Source of the DNA: Zoroaster sp. YZ-2022
Lineage: Eukaryota > Echinodermata > Asteroidea > Forcipulatida > Zoroasteridae
Reading direction: 5' to 3'
Assembly: GCA_029582265.1 (NCBI GenBank)
Contig: CM055817.1
Coordinates: 28,390,258-28,454,257, forward strand
Length of the DNA stretch: 64,000 nt
In this document: positions 30,180 through 42,480 of the stretch, piece by piece
Layout of the letters: every line of letters begins with the position of its first letter
Numbering within the stretch: position 1 is the first letter of the stretch
The notes under the pieces: model-generated
Seen by the model: the letters and a program-made list of their open reading frames with translations, nothing else
Told to the model about the DNA's origin: nothing
The model's database searches: none
Made by a program: the position numbers and the translations under genes

Positions 30180-30410
30180 TTGCTGTCTCTTAGGCCCAAA
30201 AAGTCTCTGGTTTTTGGTCTCCGCGCGCGTCGCCTCAGACACGCGCGTCGGCATTTTTATTTGTTTTTCTTTTTCTTTATCTTTTTTTTTTTTTTTTGCT
30301 GGATCGATTGGAATTCTGTTGTAATGTGCTTTAAACGACTTTTTCACATAGGGGTATGAACGTTTGCCCGATTTGTGAGGCCTCTCTTAGCCACCATACT
30401 TTGTATATGG
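30180..30410 (-). repeat. Dispersed repeat, copy 1
   Basis: On the - strand it shares GTGGCTAAGAGAGGCCTCAC, CCTATGTGAAAAAGTC and GTCTGAGGCGACGCGCGCGG with 55850-56010. The spacer between these blocks differs. The class is unknown (a SINE tail or MITE). Poly-A/T sits inside at 30284-30298. Confidence 0.7.
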
Positions 30411-30439
30411 GAAAATTGGTCCTGTGCCATACATCGAGA

Positions 30440-30892
30440 GGTTTAAATTTAACTAACATATGCTACCCAATGCTGGAGGCCTAGTGAGAAAGAAATAAAA
30501 AGGCTTGAAAGTAGTTGGTATGGTTTCCTAAGGCGAATGATTAAAGATGGTTTCCGTAGGAAACCTTCACTTGTAGAAGGTGAAATTAATCATGCTCTTT
30601 ACTTTGCTAATAAAAAGAGCGCATAACAAAAAGTCAACCACTTCGGAATTATATTAACTCCCAGTATCTGAAATACATAGCTCATACTTGTCGTAGGGAA
30701 AATACAAATTTGACCAAGCTTAGTTTATTTTTTATTCCTAGAGTCCCATACTATCGAGATCCCTGGATAGGTATCTCAAGACTTCTGGATGATATTTCTA
30801 TTGAGCAGATTAAAAGAGAAACACAGTCAAAGACTGGTTTCACCAGGCTCCTAGGAGTCCTGACTCATATGAAGCCTAAAGCTTCAAAATGA
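30440..30892 (+). pseudogene. Non-LTR retrotransposon C-terminal remnant
   Basis: The first frame gives WRPSEKEIKRLESSWYGFLR and RMIKDGFRRKP. After a frameshift near 30610 it continues RNYINSQYLKYIAHTCRREN, TNLTKLSLFFIPRVPYYRDP and IEQIKRETQSKTGFTRLLG to the stop at 30892. This W..FLRRM...GF.RK and YI.H..R..N pattern is common at the end of LINE-type ORFs in invertebrates. I do not assign a clade. Confidence 0.6.
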
Positions 30893-30973
30893 GGACCTAA
30901 ACTGTACTGTATAAATTACCAGTTACCGGGGTATGCCTTTTATACATTAAACAATCATTTGTAGGCCTATATC

Positions 30974-31473
30974 NNNNNNNNNNNNNNNNNNNNNNNNNNN
31001 NNNNNNNNNNNNNNNNNNNNNNNNNNNNNNNNNNNNNNNNNNNNNNNNNNNNNNNNNNNNNNNNNNNNNNNNNNNNNNNNNNNNNNNNNNNNNNNNNNNN
31101 NNNNNNNNNNNNNNNNNNNNNNNNNNNNNNNNNNNNNNNNNNNNNNNNNNNNNNNNNNNNNNNNNNNNNNNNNNNNNNNNNNNNNNNNNNNNNNNNNNNN
31201 NNNNNNNNNNNNNNNNNNNNNNNNNNNNNNNNNNNNNNNNNNNNNNNNNNNNNNNNNNNNNNNNNNNNNNNNNNNNNNNNNNNNNNNNNNNNNNNNNNNN
31301 NNNNNNNNNNNNNNNNNNNNNNNNNNNNNNNNNNNNNNNNNNNNNNNNNNNNNNNNNNNNNNNNNNNNNNNNNNNNNNNNNNNNNNNNNNNNNNNNNNNN
31401 NNNNNNNNNNNNNNNNNNNNNNNNNNNNNNNNNNNNNNNNNNNNNNNNNNNNNNNNNNNNNNNNNNNNNNNNN
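30974..31473. other. Assembly gap of exactly 500 N
   Basis: The fixed, round length indicates a scaffolding gap of unknown true size. It lies between unique sequence and the minisatellite that starts the right arm. Confidence 0.99.
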
Positions 31474-32085
31474 GCTTCTATGGTATGCTTACTCTTTGAA
31501 TCCAGATATACATTGAGGAAGGTTCAAATATTGGTAATGTTGGCACCCAAACTGCTTCTGTAATGAGTATGCTTACTCTCTTTTGGAATCAAGATATACA
31601 TTGAAGGAAGGTACAACATTGGTAATGTTGTTGGAAAACTGCTATGAGTATGCTTACTCTCTTTGAATCCAGATATACATTGAAGGAAGGTACAACATTG
31701 GTAATGTTGGCAAAACTGTTTCTATGGTATGCTTACCTCTTTGAATCAAGATATACATTGAAGGGAAGGTACAACATTGGTAATGTTGGCAAAACTGCTT
31801 CTATGAGTATGCTTACTCTCTTTGAATCAAGTTATACATTGAAGGGAAGGTACAACATTGGTAATGTTGGCAAAACTGCTTCTATGAGTATGCTTACTCT
31901 CTTTGAATCCAGATATACATTGAAGGGAAGGTACAACATTGGTAATGTTGGCAAAACTGCTTCTATGAGTATGCTTACTCTCTTTGAATCAAGATATACA
32001 TTGAAGGGAAGGTACAACATTGGTAATGTTGGCAAAACTGCTTCTATGAGTATGCTTACTCTCTTTGAATCAATATATAAAAACC
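31474..32085. repeat. 81-bp minisatellite, about 7 copies
   Basis: The unit contains GAGTATGCTTACTCTCTTTG, ATATACATTGAAGGGAAGG and ACAACATTGGTAATGTTGGC. The first copies next to the gap are irregular. Because 81 is a multiple of three, a 27-residue repeat (SMLTLFESRYTLKGRYNIGN...) stays open across the array on the + strand, but this is not evidence of a gene. The left arm has one copy (12735-12830). Confidence 0.9.
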
Positions 32086-32714
32086 AACATGGCAAAGTTT
32101 CAGCCCAATGCGTAGTCTTATTGAGAGAATTGTGTAAAAAATCATTCATTATTTTTACATGAGAGGGGGAAAAAAAAGAAGAAAAAAAACACATGGAGCA
32201 AAAAATTGCAGTTGGAACCTTTTTTATGAATGTGAATATTTTTTAAAGGTTTTCTCCATATAATAATCAGACAAAGTATTTTTTTCCGAATGATAGGTAC
32301 CATCTTCAAATCAAATCAAGTAATAACTTTCAGGTAATAATTCAGGTAATAACCAAAGTGAAACCTTCCTTTTAAAAAGACAACATTAAATAGAATGTGT
32401 ATAAGTTTGTAAAATAGAAAGAGAAATGATTTAATCACTGACTGACCTCATATTGCTGCAGTAGTGAGTATGCTACTCCGGTCTTACCAGCCCTAGCAGT
32501 CCTCCCGACACGATGTATATATGTCTTGATATATGGTGGCATGTCATATGATATGACATACTTAGCATTCTCAACGTCCATACCACGGGCCATTGCATCA
32601 GAGCAGATCAATCTGTCATAAGCAGGAAAATAATACCGGAATAATTGATAAGTTCACTCAGTACTTGGTAAACTTTGTAAGCCTAATTTGACCCAAATCT
32701 CAAAAGAAATGACT

Positions 32715-32920
32715 GTTTGCAGTGACATTATGTAGAATTTATTTTAAATCTGGAAATGTTTGTTTTCCTATCCTGAAAACGATCAAAGCATACTGACTGA
32801 AACGTTGAGTGGTAACCAAACCAGTTCTTTTCAGAAGTACATGTATTTACTACTCAAAAGAGAATTTTTACATGGTGTCACCGCAAACAGTCTTTTCTTA
32901 TCCTTGCAAAGCTACAAATC
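32715..32920 (+). mobile_element. Penelope terminal unit, right-arm copy
   Basis: Mirror of 11888-12062, with decayed core CTGAAAACGATCAAAGC and GAAACGTTGAG. Confidence 0.7.
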
Positions 32921-33462
32921 ATATTCATATCTCAAAGGTTTGTCAGCAGGGTAGGCAAAGTGGTGCTGTTATATTATTTCTTCGTTGCTGTTTTCTTTTG
33001 TGGTAAATGCCCACATGGAAAAATACAGGCATACCATTTCACCATGAACTTTGTATACCCTAAACGAATATTGATCACTTGGCATAACATCTCAAAAGTC
33101 TATCCAAAGTGGTGGGCAAAATAGTGGAGCAACATTTGTCTTCACCGCTGTTTATCAACATGGTAAATGCCTACACAGAATAATACTAATATACCATTTT
33201 ACCGAGAACTCAGTTAACTTTGTAAACCTATTTGCATCATATGGCCCACATTTCAAAAACTTATCAAAAGTGGTAGACAAAATGGCAGAACACTATTCGT
33301 CTTTGGTGCTGCTTTTCAGCATGGTAAATTTTGAGCTCATGTAATTAAATCCAACCTGTAGAAGCAAATTGTGTTATTGCACGCCCACATGATCAAGTGT
33401 CAACCAATCTAATCTAAGGCAAATATAAATAAAACTTAAGTCAAAATAAATGTTACAGATAT

Positions 33463-33630
33463 GCTTCAAACCTAGCAGGTTCTTTCTCAAAGGCACTTTG
33501 AACCTTTGAGAAAGAACCTGGTAGGTTTGAAACGTAAGGTTCAAAGTGCCTTTGAGAACCTAGCAGGTTCTTTCTCAAAGGCACTTTGCCTTTGAGAAAG
33601 AACCTGCTAGGTTTGAAACGTAAGGTCAAT
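33463..33630. repeat. Expanded hairpin array
   Basis: The palindromic block of 11272-11350 is present here with extra alternating units: AACCTAGCAGGTTCTTTCTC and GAGAAAGAACCTGCTAGGTT occur twice each in opposite orientation. Confidence 0.75.
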
Positions 33631-34214
33631 AACATTTATTTTGCATTTATACTCCAGGTCTTTTAGGTTGGTAAGCATGTTTGCAACAGCTAATTATCTA
33701 TTTAAAACTTAAGTCATTTGTTTCACTAACAACTAATGAACCAAATAATTGTTATCCCCCTTCCCCTCGCCATTTCTAGACCACCCCACATTTATCATTG
33801 GGGACTGCCACACATAAATTAGTTACATAAATTACACATAAATTACCAAAATTCTAATTATGCAACACCCTTGGTGCACTGATGTGTCGATCTGTCTGAT
33901 AGATATCCATCATTCCAAATACTTACAACTCAATCTTGCCAGCTTTGAACTGTTTCAATATCTGACGCCTCTGTCCCGCTGTTTGATTGGATGAAAATTC
34001 TGCGACCTCTACACCCCCGATCAGCTTAATGAGGTGGAACAGACGGTGAGTAGCCTCAATAGTATTGACGAAGCAGAGGATCTGACGAAGATGTAACGTC
34101 TTGATGAGGTGTAGGATGATTATGGGTTTCTCACCAGGTGTACATTGGATATAATATTCCTGAAATAATAATATGATCAAAATAAGGAAGGGCCAAAAGA
34201 ATGTTTATTTCTGA

Positions 34215-34800
34215 ATAATCATAAGTAAGAATAATTGTGGTGACACCATGTGAAATTCTCTATTGAGTAGTAATTAGTTCTGAAAAGAACTGGAGGTTAC
34301 AAATCGACGTTTCAATCAGTATGCTCTGATCGTCTTTAGGAGAATGCCGTTGCTTAAGTAGACTGCTGGAGGATCGCACGAAGACTGGATGCTTGAGGAT
34401 TAGTGCGCTGAAGCGTGCAGGCGGGAAACTGGTGGGACTGGGATCCTTCGAGTGGGGAGAGAGGAGTGTGTGCTAACTGAACTGAATCAATTAACAAGCA
34501 CAAGGGGGAGGGAGGGTGGTTGACTTAGGATGTAGGAGATCCCTCAGTCTAGGGTGGGTTGTAGATTTTAGACATAGAAGATCCTTCGGTCCGTAGTAGG
34601 GGTTGCCAAATATCGATGTAGAAACCAATGTCCTGTGGAACAGTGTCCTGCTTGAAGATCTCGATGACCTCTCTGATGCATCTGGGAAGCCATTTGTTGA
34701 TAGGTGTGATGAGTTGAGCAAACTGCCAGTCGATTTGGTGGTTCTTGATGTGCCAGTGCTTCACAATGGCTGACTTCTCAAAATCTCCTCTATTAGATTA
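34215..34800 (-). mobile_element. Penelope GIY-YIG fragment, right-arm copy
   Basis: Mirror of 10095-10680. The 71-codon peptide KHWHIKNHQIDWQFAQLI... is identical. It is intronic to the DDX51 copy. Confidence 0.8.
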
Positions 34801-34968
34801 GGTTTCAGTGGACATTGTGTTGGGATTTCAGGAAAATGCGATCCTGCCAATCAAAGTGTTCTGTTCACAAAATGCAGCTAGTACCTTTCTTAATCCCAAC
34901 ATGAATTCAAGATTATATTTCAGACATTTTAGGCTCACTCCTGGGTAGAATGTCTGAAGGCTAATTAA

Positions 34969-35278
34969 CCCTTCTATGACTGCAAGGGTCAAAATCAGTC
35001 AAAATGTTGATATACTTGCCAAGGTATATCTAGCGCACTTAAAAAGTCAAACATGTACTGTCAACCCTATAGTAAGTGCATTTAAAGGTCAAAATGAGTC
35101 GACCATTTTTGACCGGTAAAAGCTTCATCTTGTATTGTTGAGGGTGGTTAAAATGACAGTCAAAATCAGTCAAAAAATGCCCCTATGTACACATTAATGG
35201 GTCAACAGTCAAAACAGGCAGTTGACTTGTTTTGACCTCTATAGCAACTTGCCACTAAGTGCAGCTATAGTAGGAGGG
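34969..35278. mobile_element. TTAA-type MITE, right-arm copy
   Basis: Mirror of 9619-9928, flanked by TTAA at 34965-34968 and 35279-35282. Confidence 0.8.
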
Positions 35279-35697
35279 TTAATGCTTACATTTCAGACAT
35301 GTTAATGTTTGAAATCTAAATCCAGCTTGACTTTCAGACATTAAATTGTATGAAATGTTATCTTCATTGTACCGTTTGATATATAGTACCTTTCTTAATC
35401 CAAACACAATGTAAGATTATTTTGTGCTCATTCCTGGAAAGAATGTCTAAATCTTAATCGATATTTACATTTCAGACATTTTAATGCCTGAAATCTAATC
35501 CAGCACAGGTTTTGTTAGAAATGTTAACAAAGCTATTGTTTGTAATATCCTTGGTTATATTAAGTACTCAGCTGATGAAATGTTGACTTACTGTGAGGCC
35601 CACTGGAGTAGTGAACTTCCCAACAAACTCCCCTCTCTCCTCCACTGATCCACCAGTATTCTGGTTTTGTTAGGTGTTCGGGTATGCACCCGAAACA

Positions 35698-35754
35698 CCT
35701 ATTCTTCTTCTTCTTCTTCTTCTTCTTCTTCTTCTTCTTCTTCTTCTTCTTCTC
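35698..35754. repeat. (CTT)n microsatellite
   Basis: An uninterrupted run of CTT/TTC about 57 bp long directly after the 5' hairpin of the helentron-like element. The equivalent position in the second element has a poly-A/T run (63140-63156). Confidence 0.95.
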
Positions 35755-35759
35755 CGGAT

Positions 35760-37940
35760 CGATTGTCTACAAAAAAACACATACTTGCAAACTTCACATG
35801 AACTTCAAACTTGGCATATACTTAGAACTTAAAACGTAGATGAAACATAATTTGTGACGTCATGATTAGGTCATGAAATATCGAATTACGATAAATCAAA
35901 GTTAATAATTAAAAAAAAATGCTATTAAGGGATCTGAAAAATCAATAAATTTCCTGATTTAGTGGGGGAAAAATATGTAGTTTATCATGAGTGTAAAGAG
36001 TGTGAAATATGTGACATTAGAGACGAGGATATGTTTGAGTTTGATATTTATTTTTACTGAAAAACACTTTTCTTGAAAATTTACACGCAATCTGTTATTT
36101 CCACTACGTCCGCAATACTCAATCGAGTGGGCGGGGCATATAAAACAGTCTACGGTTATATTTCCCGATTTAGTAAGAAAGAAATTGTATTTTTATGAAA
36201 ATAAGAGTGTGAAATATGTGATATTACTGATGAACTCGTGCCAACTCGTACTCCAACCAACTCGTACTTCAACCAACATATAGTCATATTAAAAGGGTAG
36301 GTATCTTGAATTTAATTGTTAAGAGGATTTCCTGTATTTATCTTCGTGTTTTTATACAAGAAAAGCCATTTTTTAAGCGTTGGGTTGGCTGGTACAATAG
36401 TGGTAACGTTAAACTTAATGTAGTTGCATTGTGCCTGTTTAGTGTTTAACATAACGTTAACGTTAGTTATGTGAACATACTTTGGACAGTAAACAACTCC
36501 CCTCTTTTCTAACAAAATATGAACAGATGTCACTAAAATGTATTTAGAAATAGAATGTAAATAAGGATAGGAAAATTCAGTTGTTTAGGTTATGGCAATT
36601 TTTCAGTTGAAATTTTATGCCATATTTTGTAATTTATGTTTTCTCCAAAAATCTTCAGTTTGTGCACAAATTAATGCCAAGTAGTGATTGTTTAATGCAC
36701 TTTCCCTTAATTTTTTACCCTTCTTAGATACAAATCAACTTACATAGACAATTATTTCACAGGAAAAATGCACAATATTCATGACACAATACATGTACTT
36801 GTATAAGTTGTTAGTCCTGCTCCTGGGAGGCCTCTCTCAGACATCTCTCACATGAAATTATGAGACTCGGCAATTTCCCTTAATACCTTTCTCTTTTGAT
36901 GTGAGTTTCATGCAAGAACATTTCTTTAATTTATTACACATTGTCAAGAATAATTGTGTGCAATTTGAAAACAACCAATGCCCTTTGCTTCAATTTCAAT
37001 GGTCCAGCTACTCCAAAATTATACACTGTTTCCCCATTCATATAGAACTTCTCTGAATTTCAAATACTTTATTCTTGGTCCATGTACTTGTAAAACCTTC
37101 TTACTATTTTGTACAACATGTTCATTGTGATGTATTATTTTCCTCATTCACATAAATTAGAACTTCTCTGAAATTTCAAATACTTTATTCTTGGTCCATG
37201 TACTTATAAAACTTTCCTATTATTTTTTACAGCATGTTGACTCTGATGTATCCAGCCTACAGCACCCCGAGACAGCGTTGACACCACATCCAATTGCAGT
37301 ATCGTAACTGTTCAAGTCATCAACAATCTTCAGTTTGTAGGCTACACGATGGTATGGTTTAACGTCCTACGTTAACAGATCGATCATTTGAGAATCCGTG
37401 CACAATTAATGGAAGTGGTCTTCATTACTTGGTTTCGTTTGAAGGTATGTAAACTTTCACATTTTTTATAGATGTATGTTCGTTTTAGTATAATGTTATA
37501 GATATTGATTACATAAAACCATGGTTAACGTTAAAAACCTTAGTGTGGCAATGGTATCACATGTGCCGCGCCTGGAGTGAAACAGGTCAACTCGTATGCG
37601 TGCTCGTACTTTTACCAATTCACACTTATATTGGTCAACTCAACCCGGAAAAATATTTATTACTGAATATTTACTGGCATGCGTAAGGATTGACATCCGG
37701 TGGAGTACGCGTTGGTAAAAGTACAAGTTAATTTAGCTACACTATAGTGTCTGTAGTTCCTCATAATAATAGTAGTACTTATGTCCTGTGTGGTGATGGC
37801 TGCATTGCAGTTTACTTTATACTAGCACTTAATTTTCTCACTAAAGTAGACCAGAAACAAATATCAGCACCTTTATTGAGATAATGAAACGGTCACATCA
37901 TGGAGGAAGGAAGACGTCACATGTAGTTCTATTCCATTGT
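35760..37940. other. Helentron-like element body, no gene seen
   Basis: This is AT-rich. Words such as CAACTCGTA(C/T) recur near 36241-36270 and 37590-37640. A segment with ATAGAACTTCTCTGAATTTC is duplicated near 37041-37110 and 37160-37230. Bases 37560-37940 are shared in reverse complement with about 60720-61080. Confidence 0.5.
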
Positions 37941-37950
37941 AAAACCTAAC

Positions 37951-40252
37951 TTTTTTTTTGTTTTTTTTGTTTTGACTGTCAGTCACCCCAAACAAGGCCA
38001 AAAAGCCACTAGAGTGTAAGGGGTTACATTTGCGATAACATCCACCATTTAAGCAAGATTACATTTGTTGATATTTTTCTTAAACTTAATTAGATCGTAA
38101 GTTGGTGGAAAGCAATCAGCAGGAAGGTCGTTCCATTGTAATGCTGTTCTAGGGAAGAAGCTATCCAAATGGAACTTACTCTTGATTTTGGGGAGTCGAA
38201 GATAGTGAGGGTGTTCACCTGCTTGTTTAGCAAACGAGTAACACGAGAGAAATCCCTGCGCTTAGGTACCAACTCATGTAGCTCAGCAGAACAATCCCCG
38301 TAGTAATAACGGTAGAACAGTGAAAGGCTGGCTACATTCCTACGATGTGAGAGAGGTTGAAGAGAGGAAAAAAGCTCTTCACCAACTGGTCCCTTGATGC
38401 GGTGTTGCAGTCTATCAAGAACAGATAGTGATGCTTTGGAGACACCTGTCCAGATGTGGGCACAATATTCCATCTTGGGCCTGACTTGACATTTGTAGAG
38501 GTAGAGGATCGCCTCAGGGGTCAGTATTTTGCTTGACCGATAGAAGGATCCTATCATCTTGGAGACTTGTTTCCCCACCTCTGAGATGTAAGAATTCCAT
38601 TTGAGATCAGTTGTGATCTTCAGGCCGAGCAGTCTGTCCAGGCTTGACTGTTCATTTATCATTTCACCCTTCATGAAGATGGGGGGATATGCTTGGACAG
38701 ATCGTTGATGATTAACAGACAGAAGTTTAGTCTTGGTGGCATTGAAATTTACCAGCCAACGTTCACCCCACGACGTGATTTGAGATAGATCAGAACTCAG
38801 ATCAGTAGCCAGGTCCACATGAGAAAGGTTTTTGTGTGTGTGGTTGTAAACTGTTGTGTCATCTGCAAATATGTCAATGAATGACAGCAACACATGATCT
38901 GGTAGGTCATTTATGAATATTAGAAACAGTGTCGGACCAAGTACCGAACCCTGGGGAACACCAGCATTTAAAGTGTGTGTGTCGGATGATTGACCATTCA
39001 GAACGACCTTCATGGAACGACCTGTGAGGAATGATTTGATAACCCCAAACACCCTACCAGCAATTCCATAGGCCTGGAGTTTACGCAAGAGTCCCTTATG
39101 CCAGACTTTGTCAAATGCCTTGGAGATGTCCAGGGCAATAAGACGGGTAGAAAATGACTGATCAAGGGCACTACTAATGCGATCTGTAATGACTGTTAGG
39201 ACATCAGCCGTAGACCTGGATGATCGAAAACCATACTGCTTGTCACCGAGTAACATACAGTCATCAAGATGTTTTTTGATCCGTTTATTTACTAGTGCCT
39301 CAAAAACCTTGCTTACGATAGGCAGAAGGCTTATCGGTCTATACTTGCCAGGATCGCATTTCTCTCCGGTATTTTTATAAACTGGACAAACAGATGACTT
39401 CTTCCAGGAAGAAGGGAAACACTTCTCCTTAACGCAGCGATTGAAAAGCTTAGCCAAGATGGGTGATAGCTCTGGCAAGAGGTTTTTTAGCACAATCACC
39501 GGAATTTCATCTGGACCTGTGGCTTTTGACACAGATAATGAAGAGACTACTGATTTTACTTGCTTCACAGTTATTTTCATCCGAGATAAAACAACTTCTG
39601 TCCGAGAGAGAAACTCAGGTAATGGGTGATTGGAATCATCCATGTTAGAATTTTCAGCAAATAACTTGGCGAATAGAGAAGCTTTGTCAGAAGAAGATGT
39701 GAGAATTTCTGGTCCATTGACAATGGTTGGAATTGAAGACTTTCCACGATTTAAAACCTTGTTTGTGGTTCTCCAAAAATCTTTAGAACCAAGAAGTTGC
39801 TGATCTATCCTCTCTCTGACTGTTGATTGGTAGCTCTCCTTGGCTGCTTTCAATATCCGACTACATCTGTTGCTGGCTCTACGGAATTCACGTTTATTTT
39901 CATCGCAACGATTTCTTTTGTAAGTGTGGAAATAGTGATTTCTATGAGCGATTGCCGCAGCACATCCAGGTGTAAACCATGGTTGAGAATTAGGTTTCTG
40001 TTGGTAACACTTATGAGGAATAAACTGGCTCATTCCCTCATATATCCAGTCAGACACCAGGGATGCAATTTTGGGTGCACAGTGACTAAAAATGTTCTTA
40101 ATAGGTGCATCAGCAACAAATGATCGAAATGAATCCCAATCAGCTTGGTTGTATCTGTATACAGTACGATGAAATGGTGCTTCAGGTGTCTGCTTTGGAG
40201 GTAACTTCAGACATACGGACACAACGCAGTGATCAGATTTACCAAGTGGAGC
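37951..40252 (-). mobile_element. Jockey/CR1-type LINE, 5'-truncated, nested
   Basis: The insertion is defined by comparison with the related element, where the uninterrupted site is at about 60697-60745. The LINE replaces about 14 bp of target. On the - strand it begins in the end of the endonuclease domain (APLGKSDHCVVSVCL), contains a full RT, and ends in an A-rich tail (plus-strand TTTTTTTTTGTTTTTTTTG at 37951). Confidence 0.8.
38090..40222 (-). pseudogene. LINE reverse transcriptase, 710-codon frame
   Basis: The RT blocks run in order: SKATGPDEIPVIVLKNLLPE (about residue 230), YRPISLLPIVSKVFEALV (about 292), KQYGFRSSRSTADVL (about 325), ALDISKAFDKVWHKGLL (about 364), NAGVPQGSVLGPTLFLIFIN (about 415), SFIDIFADDTTVYNHTHKNL (about 446, FADD active site). 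The C-terminal region has KCQVRPKMEYCAHIWTG. Near 38228 a lost base shifts the frame; the other frame continues EHPHYLRLPKIK and FFPRTALQWNDLPADCFPP to a stop near 38048. The family normally also has a full endonuclease, which is missing. The frame is otherwise long and open, so the insertion is fairly recent. Confidence 0.85.
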
Positions 40253-40945
40253 TCTGAAGGGATCATTTTTCTGAAGTTATATCAATCCATCAATCCATCA
40301 TCCTGATAATAACATATAAGGGCATTCTAAGTTATGTGTGTTTTGTTAGCATGACCCATTATTCTTCGTCCCTCTTTGAAAACATTTAATATTGTTTTTA
40401 CATGATTCGTTTATATTTCAGATCAACGATATCCATTTGTGCTACTGCTACAAGGTGTGTTAGAGTCTGTGTAACTTTGTGATCCAATGGCCAGCATTTG
40501 AAGTTTATCCATTCATCAAAGGAGTTGACGTATTATTCAAATTATTTTATATGGACTTATCCTATCTGTGGCAGTCTTGACCCTCAAGGGAATTGTTTTT
40601 TCAGGACCTCAAGACACATCTAGGTCTTTCTAGGAATTTCTTTAACATGTTAGAACAAAAATAGTACTGAGGAATTCTTATTATTTTTTGGACTGGACCT
40701 AAACATCCTCACAAATGTAATTATTAAGCAATATCTGTTGGTGATCTAGTAAAATGTACATTGCCGACAGTGAATCACTGGCAGTTGGGCCATATAAACA
40801 TAGTAAATATACCCCCCCCCCAATCTTCATTGCATGGGTGTGTCAGCCTTGGAATACCTTTGCCAGATCACCCAATTAAAGTTCCTATTTATTTGTATGC
40901 TCGCATTGGGATAGTACTGACCATCAATCCCATAAACACAATTGG
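40253..40945. other. Helentron-like element body, no gene seen
   Basis: It is shared in reverse complement with about 60075-60700. The short frame at 40761-40949 (NHWQLGHINIVNIPPP...) is not recognised. Confidence 0.5.
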
Positions 40946-40949
40946 TTAA

Positions 40950-41169
40950 ACAGACAGTATCGCCACGATCAGAGCAGACTTTCTACAAACGGGCCATGGA
41001 ATTGGTGTCCTAGTTTAAGACGAACATAGTGACTACAAATTACTGGCTCATTTATGCAGTAGCAACGCGAATATGACCTCATCATGTGAGTATTATTTTC
41101 AGTCACTGAGTTAAACTAGAACTTGAACTCTGATTCCATGCCCTGTTGATCGTGAAGATATTGCCACCT
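40950..41169. mobile_element. TTAA-type MITE, nested in helentron-like element
   Basis: The same family as 13757-13972, flanked by TTAA at 40946-40949 and 41170-41173. It shares CACGATCAGAGCAGACTTTC and TTACTGGCTCATTTATGCAG. Confidence 0.8.
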
Positions 41170-41539
41170 TTAAACAATAACTTTAACATTACTATTTATG
41201 AAAATGTTTTTTCAACAGTTAATGACACAAATACATATACATGTCACAATCAGAAGATCATATTTCAGTATTGTTTGTTTCTTTTTATTTTACAGTTATC
41301 CTTCAAATTACATTGTGCTGTCTCTTCCCTATAAGTATTGTTTTAAAAAACTGAACCAAACATTTAAATATTATAACACTTGATCGAATTTGTCATTGTA
41401 TTGTACAAGACCTGCACACACCTCACCTCGGGGCCAAAAATGTGTAATGATAAAGCTGTGATGATACAGTATTTAATTCCACCACAACCTATAATTAGCG
41501 TAACAGCTCTGTATTCGTCCAAAGGACAAACACCTAATG

Positions 41540-42480
41540 TCGTACAGATCGTTAATTGTCAAAAAATATTTACAAAAAGGTGACCCCACTTTGTCCTTTA
41601 CGTCCTGTCCAAACCGGAAGTCAAAGTTTAATATTTAAAACAATCATATCTCAACAACCACAAGAGGTAAATTCACAATTTTTATAGCATTGTACAGATC
41701 GTTAATTGTCAAAATATATTTACAAAAGATGACCCCAATTTGACCTTACTTCCTGTCCAAACCGGAAGTCAAAGTTTAATATTTAAAAAAATTATATCTC
41801 AACAACCACAAGAGGTAAATTCACAATTTTTGTACCATTGTACAGATCATTGATTGGCAAAAAATATTTACTAAAAGATGACCCCAGTTTGACCTTACTT
41901 CCTGTCCAAACCGGAAGACAAATTTTAATATTTAAAACAAATCCTATCTCAACAACCACAAGAGGTAAATTGACATTTTTTGCGCCATTGTATAGATTGT
42001 TAATTATCGAAACATGTTTACACAAAGATGACCCTAATTTGACCTTACTCCCTGTCCAAACCGGAAGTCAAAGTTTAATATTTAAAAAAATCATATCTCA
42101 ACAACCACAACAGGTAAATTCACAGTTTTTGCACCATTGTACAGATTGTTAATTGTCAAAAGTATTTACAAAAACATGACCCTGATTTGACCTTTACTTC
42201 CTGTCCAAACCGGAAGTCAAAGTTTAATATTTAAAAAAATCATATCTCAACAACCACAACAGGTAAATTCACAGTTTTTGCACCATTGTACAGATTGTTA
42301 ATTGTCAAAAGTATTTACAAAAACATGACCCTGATTTGACCTTTACTTCCTGTCCAAACCGAAAGTCAAAGTTTAATATTAACAAAAATCACCCACAAGA
42401 GGTAACTTCACAATCTTTGCACCAAGGTACAGATCGTTAATTGTCAACATATATTGGAACAAAGTTGACCCCAATTTGAC
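41540..42480. repeat. About 150-bp tandem repeat, 6-7 copies
   Basis: GTTAATTGTC-type words recur at about 41551, 41701, 41849, 41999, 42148, 42297 and 42437, a period of 148-150. Each unit has TTGACCTTACTTCCTGTCC, AAACCGGAAGTCAAAG and TCATATCTCAACAACCACAA. Diverged units with the same period lie at 62660-62960 in the second element. Confidence 0.9.

Noticed and set aside
31644..32162. 172-codon repeat protein with a 27-residue period
   Set aside because: It is an 81-bp minisatellite whose period is divisible by three. The reverse strand is also open over the same array, and the left arm has only one unit.
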